A stretch of DNA of 64,000 nt. It comes from Sipunculus nudus (lineage: Eukaryota; Annelida; Sipuncula; Golfingiida; Sipunculidae). The stretch lies in NCBI GenBank assembly GCA_026874595.1, contig CM049319.1:2469601-2533600 (forward strand), in the 5' to 3' direction. Every line of letters begins with the position of its first letter. Position 1 is the stretch's first letter. The notes beneath the pieces were generated by a model that searched no databases, had not been told where the DNA came from, and saw only the letters and a program-made list of their open reading frames with translations. A program made the position numbers and the translations under genes. This document shows positions 14,116 to 27,100 of the stretch, in pieces.

Positions 14116-15541
14116 TTGATTGCATTAACCACCTGAGTATAAGGGAGGTGATGAATAATTTGGAAGAAAGATAATTAATATTATAAGATAAACAAGGAAA
14201 GATAACATGGTCTGCATGTAGATGTACCTTTTTTTCAATAGTGCACGCATATATACAATGTATTGTGTCTATAATATTTAATATATTAACTCGTGGTTCA
14301 TATAATTAAATATTTGACGTGTTAATTAAATTTTCGGAAACCTTGCAGAACATTGTCTCCAAGAATCCCCCGAGGGGGGGGGGACTCTCTCGAAATGTGC
14401 AATTAGTGGCTTGACAGACCAGGGTGGTATGTTAATTGATACTCAAGCCCCGTAATGAAAACCTCGACACCAGTGCTATCACACGGTACCAAACCCTCCA
14501 AACACAACGCATATAATATCTGCAGATTGCACCACAAAATAGTGTGTATATTTATATTTTTGTTATTTATATCTCATCTCTTATTTCTCCGCACCATTGC
14601 TGACCCATCACGCAATTAACATCTCTGGATGCTGTCGTCCGTTCAACAGACTAACAAGACGATGGGGTTCAGAGGTGGACTAATGAGGCCAGAAGCCAGC
14701 GGGTTCGGCCGAGTTGTTCAGTGTGTTCTCCATGCTAAGATCATTGCTAAATGTATGCCCCTTTGTGTAACGTCAATACTTTGACCTTATCACTGGTTCT
14801 CTCAGTGTTAATTTCAAGCTGATCGGGAAAATATATCGCTTAATGTGGAATTAATTCTCATATTTCGTTTCAATTTGTTTTCAGAGAAAACTTTAATCAG
14901 GTAAGTTATTTTTCTAAATGATTAATTACGCATTTTTCTTCTTTCTGTCCTTGTTAAAAAAAATGAGCTTATGACACCCTAAATAAATAAAAAATTTAAA
15001 ATGATAAATATTAACAACCAGTAGCCTAAAACAACCAACCATCAGGCTTTAAATGTAGTTCTTTGTGGAGCTGGGCCTTCGTCAATGTGTTCTGAAACAT
15101 AGACTGCTTTTCTATAAATTGATTTTATGGCATATCTAAAATATTAATGCATAGAATTTATTCGAACTAACTATGTCTCATTCCGTTATTGAGCCTTCTT
15201 TGGAACTTGTTGATGATTTTATAAATTAGTTAAACATACTTAATTACTTTTTATAGTTTGCTCATTTGTATAAAGATCGGGAATTCCCCTTTTGTATCTA
15301 AAAGTAGATTCGAACATTCTTAGAAACGAGCAAATACCCCTGTCCTCGGTTTTATATACACGGCACCAGTATTAGGCCTATATACGTTTTTGAAGACCTC
15401 TGATTGTGTTTTCATATAATATCAGTTATAAATTGGTGCATCTCCACATTTGCATACCACATAATTATTCGATACGCTTCAATCAAGTAACTCATTATTG
15501 TTTTGTCCTCATGAAGTACATGTACTTGTATATTTCAATAC
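14116..15541. other. Upstream region of the FAM187-like gene
   Basis: No gene is recognised. A TTTGTTTTCAG acceptor-like and CAG|GTAAGT donor-like pair frames 16 nt at 14885-14900. This could be an untranslated microexon but is unsupported. Confidence 0.35.
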
Positions 15542-15637
15542 TGCGTCATATATTTCGATGACGTCATAGTTGACTTATGACGTCCATCACATCCTGATTG
15601 CATGCATTTCGCACTTTCTTTTTCAAAATGGCGGACC
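15542..15637 (+). promoter_or_regulatory. Putative proximal promoter with CRE sites and YY1-like start
   Basis: A full CRE palindrome TGACGTCA lies at 15559-15566 with a near-CRE TGACGTCC at 15578-15585 and TGCGTCA at 15542. AAAATGGCGG overlapping the start codon resembles the YY1 motif (AAnATGGCGGC) seen at TATA-less starts. There is no clear TATA box. The transcription start is unknown, so a short 5' UTR is inferred only. Confidence 0.45.
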
Positions 15638-15739
15638 GTGTAAAAATGAACTTGTTTATATTTGTATTTTTGATAAATGCTTTGGATTTTACGTACCACC
15701 GGGGTATTACAGCCGCTGACGATAGCTCAACAGTTCAAG
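15628..15739 (+). CDS. Exon 1: start codon and signal peptide
   Basis: The exon encodes residues 1-37 plus one base. The ATG has A at -3 and G at +4. The N-terminus is basic, then hydrophobic ([15 protein letters not shown]), as expected for a signal peptide; cleavage is plausible near residues 28-31 (GITAA). A second ATG at residue 7 is also possible. The donor is AAG|GTCAGT and the intron is phase 1. An untranslated exon further upstream cannot be excluded. Confidence 0.82.
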
Positions 15740-18700
15740 GTCAGTAAATTAACTTAATTATGTCACTAAACAGTCCCTAACACTTGAGAATCTACAATCT
15801 CTCCATGGTTTGATACAAGAGCATGCAAATGCACGGGACGAATGAATACACGATACACAGTAATATAATAGTAACTAACATATCACGATAAACACCTAAA
15901 TATGTACATAAGTATATCGAGATCATCTTTAATAATTTCTATGGCATTTCACTCCCAGAACAATCAAAGAACGCAGATTTTTTATTGAAGCAAAATATAA
16001 AAATCAATTTGAAGTCAGAAAGAAACATGATAGAAGACCAAAAAACTTGTTTGGAGATATTGTCATGGGGCGTATTACGGGAGGTTCCATGCCATCCGAC
16101 TTTGCATGTAATATTGAGGTAAACATTCCAGACAGTAATGACTAATGTATACTAAGAAAATAAAAGCATGAAAGAAAATATAAAATTATGGAAATATCAG
16201 TCAATTTTACTTTCAAATATGCAGGTATTAAACTTTTCCTTTTGTTTTCAGTTTTAAAATGATTCAAGAATATTGAAGAAGGCTGATTATATATGTATAT
16301 AATCCTTGGCCAGCAGCGGATATATATACTCTCCCCCTCCCCCCCGCCCGTGCCCCGGCCCTCCCCCCCCCCCCCCCGTCCGTAGATCCCGGGGACGCCC
16401 CTGATGTCATGTAGTTTGATATTAACCCGCTAAAATGTTTTTCTATTACTGGTTGCTTAAAATCGTGTGCCATTTAAAATTCTAAAATGTTAGAATATGC
16501 TAATATTTCATAAAACCATATTTCATGACAAAGAAGTACGAGGCTTATATATATAGTGGAAAAAATGGATCAATTTAAGATTTAGGGTGTTTAACCAGGA
16601 TTGCCCTCACATCTTGGGATAATTCAGATAACTTTTTTTTTTTTAATTCAGATGATTTCATTTTGTCTTTTGAGCAGGAAACGAAAAGATTCCTATGATT
16701 AAACATGCGGCGCCACCTTGCATCCATTCAATATACTAATTGTAAATTTCTGAATGTGTGTGTGAGAGAGAGTTTATTTAGTTTATTTAAGATAACGTCA
16801 ATAATGTCTTGATATCGTTAAGATGACTAAGTTGACTATAGTCCCGAACTGGACTGTTCGGGGGCTATTTATAATCTGGTAGTCTATGCTACCCCGTCAC
16901 TACATAGACTATCAGATAAGATTATAAATAGGCCCCGAACAGTCCAGTTCTGGACTTAGTTGACTATAGCTTTAAAATAAATACTGAAATAAATTCAAGT
17001 CCCAGGGACATAAACATATTTTGAACACTCCGATTATCCTCAATTAGATCTGCTATATATAATTTAATATTTGTTGTTGGTCTGAAGATTTTAAAATTTG
17101 GAGCAATTTTTTTTTAAATTTTTACAACGAAAAACGCGATAACTCACAGTTGGCAGTAGTATGCATCTAACAAAAACAACATCTTTTAAATATACACAAA
17201 TAACTCATATCTTGCATATCTATCATTTATCCTTCTATTTACAATTTAATTTTTAATTAGTTGAAAAGTTCTCAACTTATTCTATGTTTTAAATGGCCTG
17301 TAACTACTTTTTGAAATATTATATCAAGTACAAAAAAAAGAAAGCGTTTTCGATTACATGTTTTTAAACATATGTTCAATATTTGATACCATTATGCTTG
17401 ATAGCATGTGAGAAATAACACTCTGAAGATGGTGTACTCAGTTGAAATTATATTTTGAGAAAATTGATAAAAACTGTTTGGGAAGAACCATTACGTCCTA
17501 GTTGGCTGCCTGAAATGTGAATACAAGTGACATTTGTATGACATGAATCCACGTCATGATCTGAGTTTGTTCCCTTCTTCTTTCATTGGTCTTAATCGTT
17601 TTAAGCTCAGCTGACTATTTTTGAGACCTTCAAAGATGTGGTTGTCTGTTTACAGGGCACAGTCGTAACCATTAGACCTGGAATCTTTTAACTTGACATC
17701 CAGGAAGGCCCCTGTAAAATCACTTTGGAAATTTGAAATTAGGTCTCTGTTAACCATATCTTCCGGGCTATGGGGCTCAGAATAACCCCACCCCCCCCGA
17801 ATAATTAAAAAATTGTTACAAAAGCTCCAGTATCTGAACAAATAATGCATTGTTCACCATGCATCTTTCCATGCATACTGGTTATGGATTGTTTCACTAG
17901 TTCCTGCAGACTTTTGGCACAGCCTGTATTTTTTTCTAATTTTACGAATTTTTTTCCCTGTTTATCCCTGAGACCTTCAAAGATGCGGTCCCCGTAAACA
18001 GGACACATATCGTTACCACTGCACCTAGATCACTGTCTATTCAATTTTTTTTTACATTAAATGTATAATTTTCTATCAAGTCAGTACAGATGTTTATGAG
18101 AATCTTTAGCAAGATTCAGTTAATTCTGCTTTATTTAGTTCTCTGTGTTTATATAAGTTTTTTCATTTAACTGACTGTATTCAGATCATTTTCATTCAGT
18201 TGTTAAATGAGAACATGAATTATGTTAATCATGTTGGTAAATGTAGGCCCTGTGGCCATTTTTCCTGAATAAAGTTCTGTTCTGTTTATTGCACCTAGAA
18301 TCTTCAACTTAACATCAAGGGAGGTCCGTGAAAAACCTTCTTGGAAACCTGAAATTAGGTATCTCTTACCCATATTCTCTGACCTTATATGCTTCAGCTG
18401 AATTCTGTGATAACATTCCATTTGTGAATGTCTTCCTAGTCAGCTGAGCGTCATTACCCCTGGGTCACTTGTTCATGTATAAAAAGCGAATCAGAAGAAG
18501 GCGCCAGTCTGGCTTGCACTCAGTAAGAGTCAATAAACAGGGCGCAGCTTATCAAGATGAGTGTTCAAGCTCAAAAGACTTCTACTGCATGTCATAATCC
18601 GAGGCATCAGTCAGGGCAAAGCTCCATTTGCCAACCAATTAGTGAGAGCATACATGAAATTCTGTTTACACCCCAACTGGTGGTGACAGGTCCGTTAAAA

Positions 18701-21700
18701 TGCTACTTTTTCCTGAATAATAAACTAAAATGTCAATGACACATTTTTGTAACAAGGTGACTAATGAATGATTTGTCTCTATAAAATGATGGTAAATAAA
18801 TGATCTAAAATGAACATTTTATAATTTTTGTTGATATCAAGACCTTAGTATTCTCGTATTTTTACCACAGACCGGAAGCGGAAGTGCATTACTGAGAAAC
18901 AAGTGGCCTTTGCCGTGATGCTGGGAGAAGTTGCTACTCTGCCTTGTAGAAAATGGTACGTCAAGGGACCAGCGTTGTTGTGTACTTTCAAGAGGATTCT
19001 ACTCACTCATCTTTTCATTTAGCAAGAAAAGACAATGTTACTGATAAACTCGCACATCATATCTTACATATAAAATTATACCAATGTTACATATACTATT
19101 GTTAGATTAATTATAATAACTATTTCCAGACTCGTTTGATAGATTTGCTGATAAATTGATTTATTCCTATTTAAACCTATGTTTAATTGAGCCTTACATG
19201 TAAATAACTGCATTATCAATTTAACTGCTTCTGCCGCAGTGACACCGATGTTGCGAAATCCAAAACACGCCACCTGTGGTACCGCTTCGAAAAACAGGTT
19301 CGGCCTGACGACGAAAGCGACATCTTGTGGCGGATAGTAGAAGTAGAAATCGACATGCATGACGAGGAAAACCTGAACCGGATCATCGTCAACGAGGAAC
19401 ATGAGTTGATCATAAAGGACTTTCAGCCAGGTCAGGTCTGATGTTTATGTATAACACCTTTCATCTGTCCATGATTTTGTAAATATTGACGGATACCTGT
19501 GGCGTGGGTTTCTTTGCATGGCAATTTAGAAAAGGATTTTCACATTTTCTGAATATAACCAGTTAAGAAAGAAATTGAGATAAAAGTTGAGTTTTAAATA
19601 TTGTAGATTATAATACCGTCAACTATTATACTCGTATACTTGCTCAAGCTGTAAACTCGCTTAAACAGAAACTATGAGGCCTTGATCGAAGTAAAATTAA
19701 TATTAATATAACATATGATAACAGCCAACACAATTTCCAATTTATTTTTGTCATTTATAAAAACGTCACCTCAGGGTATATTTAAACGTGCAGTTTTCCC
19801 CTATTTGTGCAGCTGGAATCTAAATAAATGATATTATTTATCACTCATATCACGGCTGTAGGCCCCTACACCATATAATTGGCTCTGGTATGCGTTTGCA
19901 AACATTATTATATTTGTGTTATAATTACATATAGTTTGTCATGTTTTCATTTATGATCCATTTTTATATATTTATATGATATAAACATTATCAATAAAAA
20001 TATCACAGGGTATGACGATCAAAGTTTATTTTAATAACTTATCATATTTGTGCAGTTCAGACATTTCCTTAAAATCTACCCTGGTTCATGGCATCCGTCT
20101 TACAGTGTATTGTCTTATCACGTCATTTATGAATGCAGAGCTTTTACTCTTTAACCAACACTGCGGAGACAATTTGACGGATTTCATTTCTGTCTTTGAT
20201 TTAGAATTTTGATATTCCTTGTCTTGACTGGTTCATTTTTGACCTCCAGATGGCGCTCTGACTGGCTTGGGCGATAAACAACTCTTAGTTATGCATTTTG
20301 CATGGATCCATGGAGCAGAATTGGCACACCAGGGAGCGGATCCTAAGAATTGGGGGGGGGGGGGGGGGGGAGATTTCTTTAAGATTTTATCATTACTCCT
20401 CCTGGGTTAAAATCCCCAACCCTTTCGGACCTGGAGAGCTTTTTTTATTGAATTTATCATTAGTACTCCTTGGTTTGACCCCCCATTTTCGTACCTGGAG
20501 ATCTTTTTAAGATTTTATCTTTACTGCTCCTCGGTTGTGCCCCCCCCCCTTTCGGACTTGGAGACCTTTCTTTCGGTTTTATTTCATTACTTCTCTGGCT
20601 TGGACCCCCATCCCCCTTTCGGACTTGGAGACCTTTTTTTCTAAAATTTATAATTAGTCATTCTTGGTTCGGACCTGGATACCTTTTTTAGCTCAGCTGA
20701 CTGAAAGTCATCTGAGCTATAGCGATCACTCTTTGTCCGTCGTCCGTCTGTCTGTCCGTGTGTCCGTCTGTCTGTCTGTCCGTCCGTTAACCAGGCACAA
20801 ATCGTAACCGCTGGATCTAGAACCTTGTAACTTGGGATTCTGAGAGGTCCATAAAAAATCTTCTTGGAAACCAGAAATTAGGTCTCTGTTACCCATATCC
20901 TTCGAGCTATGGGGCCCCAAAGAACCCCCCAGAAAAGTCAAAAATTTCATACAAAAACTTCAATATCTCATTAACTACATCACTGATGGTCATGATTTTT
21001 GGCATACATATTGATCATGAGATGATACATCACTTCCTTCAGACTGGTGGCGCCACCTATATTGTTTGATTTTTACGAATTTTTTTCTCTATTTTTGAGA
21101 CCTTTAAAAATGTGAACATCTGTTAACATGGGACAAATCGTAAAGACTGGACCTAGAATCTAAATTCATGACACACTGAGAGGTCCATGAAAAATCTCCT
21201 TGGAAACCAGAAATTAGGTCTCTGTTACCCATATCCTTCGAGCTATGGGGCCCCAAATACCCCCCAGAATAGTCAAAAATTTCATACAAACACTTCAATA
21301 TCTCAATAACTACATCACTGATGGTCATAATTTTTGGCATGCATATTGATCATGAGATGTTCCATCAGTTCCTGCAGACTGGTGGCGCCACCTGTATTTT
21401 TCGATTTTTTTACGATTTTTTCCTCTATTTTTGAGACCTTTAAGGATGCTGTCATCTGTTAGCGTGGCACAAATGGTAACGACTGGACCTAGAATCTAAA
21501 TTCATTTTCGAAACACTTAGAGACCTATGAAAAGTCTCCATGGAAACCAGAAATTAGGTCTCTGTTACCCATATCCTTTGAGCTATGGGGCCCCAAAGTA
21601 CCCCTCAGAATAGTAAAAAAATTCATACAAAAACTTCAATATCTCATTAACTACATCACTGATGGTCATGATTTTTGGCATACATATTGATCATGAGATG

Positions 21701-24700
21701 TTTCATTAGTTTCTGCAGACTGGTGGCGCCACCTGTATTTTTCAATTTTTACGAATTGTTTTCTCAATTTTTGAGACCTTTAAGGATGTAGTTATCTGTC
21801 AAAAGGGTACAAATCGTAACGACTGGACCTAGAATCTTCATTCTTGACACACAGGGAGACCCATGATAAGGCTCCATGGAAACCTGATATTAGGTCTCTG
21901 TTACCCATATCCTTTGAGCTATGGCACTCCAAAGTACAGCTCAGAATAATGGAAAATTTGATACAAAAGCTGAAGTATCTGAACAAATAATGCAGAGATA
22001 ACCATAATTTTTTGCATGGATATTGATCATGGAGTGTTTCATCAGTTTCTGCAGACTGGTGGCACCCCTGTATTTGTTCGGGTTTTTTTTACGAAATTTT
22101 TCTCTATTTTTGAGACCTTTAAAGATATGAACATCTGTTAACAGGGCACAAATCATAAAAACTGGACCTAGAATCTTCATTCTTGACACACAGGGAGACC
22201 CATGAAAAGTTTCCATGGAAACCTGAAATTAGGTCTCTGTTACCCATATTCTTTTAGCTGTATGGCTCCAAAATACCCCCCAGAATAATGGAAAGTTTGA
22301 TACAAAAACTGCAGTATCCCAATAACCCCAACACTGATGGTCATGATTTTCGGCATACATACTGATCATGAGCTGTTCCATTAGTTTCTGCAGACTGGGT
22401 GCGCCACCTCTATTTTTTTCAAATTTTTACGGATTTTTTACTCTTTTTTTAAGACCTTTAAAGATGTGGTTATCTGTCAACAGCGTACAAATCGCAACAA
22501 CTGGACCTAGAATCTTCATTCTTGTCATGCAAGGAGGCCCATGAAAAGTGCCTGTGGAAACTTGAAATTAGGTCTCTGTTACCAATATCCTTCAAGCTAT
22601 AGGACTCCGAAGTATCCCTCAGAATAATGGACAATTTGATACAAAAGCTGAAGTATCTGAACAACTTATGCAGAGATCACCATGATTCTTTGCATGGATA
22701 TTGACCATTAAGTGTTTTTATTGGTTTCTGCAGACTGGTGGAGCCACCTGTTTTTTGGATCCGCCAAAACGAAGTTTTTGACCGGGTTCCTCCGCCGCTG
22801 CCGCGTTCGTTTCCAGAGAGCTCCTCTGAGACTAATGGACCGATTTTTCCGAAACTTGCACCAATTATCGGGTCACATGTGAACTGGTGCCTAACCAATT
22901 TGCGTTGACCTCTGACCTTTCCTCTCTATCCAGCGTCCATTTGTGGGTCTGTTTCCACACATAAACCCTCATATCTCGGGAACCGTTTGACCGATCAGGA
23001 AATAAAAATTATACAAATGTAGCCCTTGGATTGCTTTATAACATACACAAAAAATGGTGGCGCCTCCTGTAACCATGTTTGCACAGTGTCCATCTGTTCA
23101 TCTGCCTTGTGTTAAAATAACTCATATCTCTGCAGTGAATTGACTAATTCACCTAATATTCGTCATGCGTATATATCCTGGATAGCTTTCTTGATTTTAT
23201 GATAGGTGGCGCCACCTACATTCACTTTCACGCTGATGACATCCAAGCTCATATCTCGGGAACCGTTTGACCGATCAGTAAATAAAATTGATACAAATGT
23301 AACCCTTGGATTGCTTTATAACATACACAAAAAATGGTGGTGCCACCTGTAACCATGTTTGCACAGTGTCCATCTGTTCATCTGCCTTGGGTTAAAATCA
23401 CTCATATCTCTGCAGTGAATTGACTAATTCACCTGAAATTCGTCATGCGTATACATCCTGGATAGCTTTCTTGTTTTATGACAGGTGGCGCCACTGCATT
23501 CAAGTTCACGCTGATGACATCCAAGCTCATAATTATCTCGGGAACCGTTTGACCGATCAGGAAATAAAATTGATACAAATGTAGCCCTTTGATAGCTCTA
23601 AAACATACACAAAAAATGGTTGCGCCACCTGTAACGATGTTTGCACAGTGTCCATCTGTTCATCTGCCTTGGATTAAAATCATTAATATCTCTGCAGTGA
23701 ATTGACTAATTCACCTGAAATTCGTCATGCATAAACATCCTGGATAGCTTTCTTGATTTTATGACAGAGGGCGCCACCTTCATTCACGTTCACGCTGATG
23801 ACATCCAAGCTCATATCTCGGGAACCGTTTGACCGATTGGGCCAAAATTTTGCATGTGTATAGATCTCACATAGCTCTTTATCATACGCAAAACTGGTGG
23901 CGCCACCTGCAACCATTTTTGCACAGCATCTGTCTGTTTGTCTGCTGTGGGATAATGTCACTCATATCTGGGCAGTGGTTTGACATATCTGCCTAAAATT
24001 TTGCAGTTTTATACATCCTGGATAGCTTTCTTGATTTTATGACAGGTGGCGCCACCTACATTCTAGTTTATGCTGCAGACATCCAAGCTCATATCTCGGG
24101 AACCATTTGAACGATTGGGCCAAAATTTTGCATGTGTATAGATCTCACATAGGTCATTATCATACACAAAACTGGAGGGGCCACCTGCAACCATTTTTGC
24201 ACATTTTGCACAGCGTCTGTCTGTTAGTCTGCCGTGGCCTAAAATCACTCATTTCTCTGTAGTGGTTCGACATAACTGCCTAAAATTTTGCAGGTTTATA
24301 CATTCTGGACAGCTTTCTTGATTTTATGACAGGTGGCGCCACCTACATTCTAGTTAACGCTGCACACATCCAAGCTCATATCTAAGGAACCATTTGACTG
24401 ATTGGGCCAAAACTGTGCATGTGTTTAGATCTCACATAGGTCTTTATCATACACAAAAGTGGAGGGGTCACCTGCAACCATTTTTGCACAGTGTCTGTCT
24501 GTTTGTCTGCCGTTGGCTAAAATCACTCATATACATGCCGTGGTTTGACTTTTCTGCCTAAAATTTTGCATATGCATACAACTTGGACAGCTCTGGATTT
24601 GTGGTAGGTGGCACAACCTACATACACATTTAGGCTGCAGACATCCATGCTAATATGCAACATACCTCACTCTATTTTTCCCTTGCCACTCAATCCATGC

Positions 24701-27047
24701 CTCACTTCACCCGTTCCACTCTGATTTTGGCGGATACACGTAGTCACTTGTCTGTAACCCGTATTCTAGTTTTTAAAGTTTACACATTTTTTCACTATTT
24801 TTGAGATATATAAATACAGACTAAATCTTGGCCTGTTGGTTAATCTGTTTGATGCTTCAGTTGAATGGGTATATACTACCATTCTGATGATAAAATTTCC
24901 TTTTGCGAATCTCTTCCAAGTCAGCTGAGCGTCATGACCCATGGGTCACTTGTTTTTGGTTTTATAATTACTCCTCCCAGGTGCCCCCCCCCCCATTTTC
25001 GGACCATGAGACCTTTTTAAGAATATATAATTACTCCTCCTGGGTTGGACCCCCCCCCCCCCCTTTTTCGGACCTTGAGACCTTTTTTCATATTTTATCA
25101 TTAGTCCTCCTCGGTTGGACCTCCCCTCCCCCCCCCCTTTTTCTTTGGAACTCCTCCCTCCTTTCAGGCGCCGAAACCTGTTTTAATGGTTTCAGGTCAA
25201 TTTTTGCGGCCTGGACCCCCCCCCCCCTTTCGGATGTGGAGACTTTTTTTAGATTTTATCATTACTCCTCTTGGATCGGATTACTCCTTTCGGACCTGGA
25301 AAGTTTTTTAATAGAATTTATCATTAGTCCTCCTTGGTTGGACCCCCAATTTTCGTACCTGGAAACCTTTTTAAGATTTTATCTTTACTGCTCCTTGGTT
25401 GTATCCCCCCCCCGCCTTTTCGGACATGGAGACAAAAACTCTCTCCTCTTTTCAGGCGCCACAACCTGTGTAAATGGTTTTAGGCCAAGTTTTGCGGCCT
25501 GGACCCCCCCCCCCCCTTTTCGGACCTGGAGACTTTTTTTTAGATTTTATCATTACTCCCCTTGGGTTGGACCCCCCAACCCTTTCGGGCCTGGAAAGCT
25601 TTTTAAATTGAATTTATCATTAGTCCTCCTGGGTTTGACCCCTATTTTCGTACCTTGAGATCTTTTTAAGATTTTATCTTTACTGTTCCTTGGTTGTACT
25701 CCCCCCCCCCCCGTCCTTTCTCGGACCTGGAGACCTTTTTTTCGGTTTTTTTCATTACTTCTCCTGGGTTGGACCCCCATACCCTTTCGGACCATGAGAC
25801 CTTTATCTCGGGTTTTTTCATTACTTCTCCTGAGTTGGACCCCCATCCCCTTTCGGACCATGAGACCTTTTTTTTCAGATTTTTTCATTAGTCCTCCTCG
25901 GTTGGACTCCCCTTCCCTTTCTTTGGACCTTGACACAGACGACTTTTTTTTAGATTTATCATTACTCCACCGGGATTGGAGCCCCCCCCCCCCTTTTCGG
26001 ACCTGGAGACATTTTTGTCGGGTATTATCATTACTCCTCCCGGGATGGACCCTCCGTTTTGGACCTGGAGACATTTTTCAGATTTTATCATTACTCCTCC
26101 TGGGTTGGACCCCCTGCGTACCGGACCTGGAGACCTTTTTCAGATTTTATCATGAGTAACCCTAGGTTTGACCCCTTCTTTTCCTATATCCTGCATCGCC
26201 CCTGAACACTTAATACCAATATTTTTATTTTTCAATACACAAACATGGCTACGCCTCCACAATAATTATTAATTAATCTTTATTTGTGTTTTAAATTTTC
26301 GTAATTTTTTTTCCTCTCAACTTGAGTTGCATTTCCCCTTAATACCATATCTGTTTACCTAGGCATTTAAATTGATGATATAAAATAATATAACTTTTAT
26401 ATGCTTGGTTATTCTGTCATTTGGTTAAAAATCAAATATGCGCTTGAATTCCTCTGCCTCTGTTCCTTCGTTTCTCGCAGAACATCTATCAAGTTCTATG
26501 ATTCCAATATCTCCAAACATGCCTCCTCATCTAATTTGGACCGTATTAATATTTATTAGGATTTTCACAGCTACTGCTGTTGCTAATGCTTCTTTCTTGT
26601 GTAAATAAAAAACCTAGAAAAATCCAAATATTTTCAATATTTATTTTAAATGAGAAGCATGGCAGTGGACATCGTCAGTTTAGCATATCAAATTTAGTAT
26701 AACATCAGTGGCTCGCTATTACTTGGTGGTTGAAACAACTTAGACATTAATATTTTTAGTGATATAATAAGATTAAAGAGACACTAAATAGATCCATATA
26801 CCACAATACATAACACAGCGCACCGCTTTTATTATACTATTATATAAGGGTATATATAAAGGAACTTTTATAACTGCATAAACTGCATAAATGAAAACCT
26901 ATTGATATACAAGACTTATCTAGGAAGCAGCTGAAAGCCGAGGCATCTTTTCATTTTGATGTTAAACAATTACCGGTTGACCACCAGTTTGTTAAATTAT
27001 GTAGTTTATTTTTACCTAATATGAATATAATATTTTTATAAATTATG

Positions 27048-27100
<53 letters not shown>

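Noticed and set aside
14885-14900. 16-nt upstream exon between TTTTCAG and GTAAGT
   Set aside because: Strong sites, but no transcript or coding evidence; noted only as a possibility.
24903-25658. Longest open frame (251 codons, +) and the antisense 173-codon frame at 25553-26074
   Set aside because: Both simply translate the pyrimidine-rich tandem array (Pro/Phe/Leu-rich or Gly/Lys/Ser-rich). There are no domains, and the frames follow repeat units.
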